This document shows, in pieces, positions 13,415 to 14,438 of a DNA stretch of 14,438 nt (positions are counted from its first letter, which is position 1; the number at the start of each line of letters is the position of its first letter). The notes beneath the pieces are model-generated. The model was not told the DNA's origin. It was given only the letters and a program-made list of their open reading frames with translations, and ran no database searches. The position numbers were made by a program, and so were the translations under genes. The DNA lies in the NCBI GenBank assembly GCA_023424235.1, contig JAFAEB010000350.1, positions 1-14,438 on the forward strand, given 5' to 3'. This stretch comes from Bacillota bacterium. Lineage in GTDB: Bacteria > Bacillota > Clostridia > Lachnospirales > Lachnospiraceae.

Positions 13415-14438
13415 CTATTTCATTAAGGATTTTACTTCCTTAAATAAGTCCTTATTTTCTTCTATCTTTTTCTCATTACCAATAACACAGATATTACCAT
13501 CCTCTAAAACTGCTGCTACAATATCTGCTAATTGTCTAATGTCTTCTACGGTAACATTTAATATTTCTTCTCTTTGTTTTTCGACATCTTCTTTTGTAAT
13601 ACCTGAAATATAAGCAGTGATAGAAGCATTTCCCTTCATTCTTGGTGTTCTTGGAACATCAATACCACTAATAGTACCAATAATATATTTGGTTAATTCT
13701 CTTTCATCTGCTTGGAAATTTCTAATAAAATCTACTGATTTTTCATAGATTTCATTGGTTTGTGCAATATTTGGGTCACGATAAGAAGCAAAATAGCTAT
13801 TTCCACTAATGTAAGAGAAGCCGCACATTGCACCATATGCTCCACCTTTTACACGAACATTACTCCATAAATAATCATAACTCATAATTACTTTTAACAC
13901 ATCTAGAGCACCAGTATACTTAAATCCTTTGGATAAGAAATTACCAGTCCTTGCAACATACTGTACTTGACTTGAAGTTTTAAAGCCTTCATTTAACTTT
14001 GAAAGTTCATAATGAGATTCTTCTACAAGCACTGCATCTTCTTTGAGCTGTTCAACAAATGGCAATAACTTTCCGTGTAATGTCTCTAATCCATCCATAC
14101 AAGAGGTAAAGCTTATGAGAAGATTTTCTTTTCTAAAAATATAAGTCATTAATAATTGAAGCTTCTCAATGATATATTCAACGTGATTATCAAAGTCATC
14201 ATCTAATTTTTCAATAAATTTAAAATATGAGATTCCCTTGGTTTCTTCATTAAATTTCGCAGATTCTGAAAAATAAGACATTGCACGATCTACCGCTGCT
14301 GCATGACCTGAAGATGTAATATACATTCCAAGCCTTGATTTAATTTCTGCTATAATCTCTTGAAGACGTTTTTTATCATCCAATTTTGTAAAACTGATTA
14401 TTTCCTTTAATAAATCAAAAGCATAGTCGATCTCATCA
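13415..14438 (-). CDS. M16C (presequence-protease-like) metallopeptidase, C-terminal part (cut by window edge)
   Basis: The frame stays open to the right edge (340 residues visible); the TTG at 14383 is not the start, since DEIDYAFDLLKEIISFTK continues upstream of it in frame. The visible part covers the end of the M16C-associated linker region (FDLLKEII..., RLGMYITSSGHAAAVDRAMSYFS) and the last inactive M16 domain with VRVKGGAYGAMCGFSYISG and SYRDPN, the conserved R...Y segment used for substrate binding in PreP/falcilysin relatives. The zinc-binding HXXEH motif of the first domain is outside the window. Full-length members are about 970 residues. Probably cytoplasmic oligopeptide degradation. 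It precedes era by about 120 nt. Confidence 0.92.
   Translation of the reverse strand, partial: DEIDYAFDLLKEIISFTKLDDKKRLQEIIAEIKSRLGMYITSSGHAAAVDRAMSYFSESAKFNEETKGISYFKFIEKLDDDFDNHVEYIIEKLQLLMTYIFRKENLLISFTSCMDGLETLHGKLLPFVEQLKEDAVLVEESHYELSKLNEGFKTSSQVQYVARTGNFLSKGFKYTGALDVLKVIMSYDYLWSNVRVKGGAYGAMCGFSYISGNSYFASYRDPNIAQTNEIYEKSVDFIRNFQADERELTKYIIGTISGIDVPRTPRMKGNASITAYISGITKEDVEKQREEILNVTVEDIRQLADIVAAVLEDGNICVIGNEKKIEENKDLFKEVKSLMK

Noticed and set aside
14381..14383. TTG at 14383 as the start of the M16 peptidase gene
   Set aside because: The frame continues open to the window edge and the upstream residues DEIDYAFDLLKEII fit the M16C-associated region, so the gene is simply truncated by the window.
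1..14438. CRISPR arrays, insertion sequences, prophage or integrase genes
   Set aside because: No regularly spaced identical repeats, transposase motifs or terminal inverted repeats with target duplications were seen; the 16-nt tandem repeats lack spacers.

Overview
The window is AT-rich, has strong AAGGAGG-type ribosome binding sites, and encodes proteins typical of anaerobic Clostridia. These include pyruvate phosphate dikinase, the single-chain (dimeric) glycyl-tRNA synthetase, an M16C peptidase and a DUF4003 protein. The best fit is a Lachnospiraceae chromosome, and the gene set and protein wording resemble Lachnoclostridium (Clostridium) phytofermentans. The species assignment is recollection, not a search result. 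Every gene except one (3553-4545, DUF4003) is on the minus strand.

Layout, left to right. 1-1120 is the N-terminal part of a YesM-type sensor histidine kinase that runs off the left edge. 1288-1815 encodes a GNAT acetyltransferase. It is preceded by an unusual 5' leader (about 1824-1995) that holds a 19-codon leader ORF and three competing helices, one of which masks the acetyltransferase Shine-Dalgarno; this looks like a translational attenuator. 2031-2381 is a C-terminal remnant of a DUF2087 regulator. 2528-3301 is a membrane-anchored alpha/beta hydrolase. 3553-4545 is DUF4003 with an Ala/Ser tail. 4633-4869 is a small zinc-ribbon protein. 5130-5480 is a small Cys-motif protein family seen in Lachnospiraceae. 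5810-8431 is ppdK.

The right half is a conserved housekeeping block transcribed leftward: M16 peptidase (partial, 13415-14438), era (12387-13295), a YqzL-like small gene overlapping recO (12030-12218), recO (11348-12097), a lipoprotein of unknown role (10566-11171), and glyS (9101-10489). Ribosome maturation (Era), recombinational repair (RecO) and tRNA charging (GlyRS) sit together, and the central-metabolism gene ppdK lies downstream with its own promoter and terminator.

Intrinsic terminators are clear after the acetyltransferase, the hydrolase, DUF4003/zinc-ribbon (shared, convergent), ppdK and glyS. The most interesting non-coding signals are the acetyltransferase leader, a 16-bp hairpin between the M16 peptidase gene and era whose wobble pairs only work on the mRNA strand, and two separate sets of three tandem 16-nt repeats in 5' leader regions. 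No rRNA, tRNA, CRISPR array, insertion sequence or phage gene is visible.
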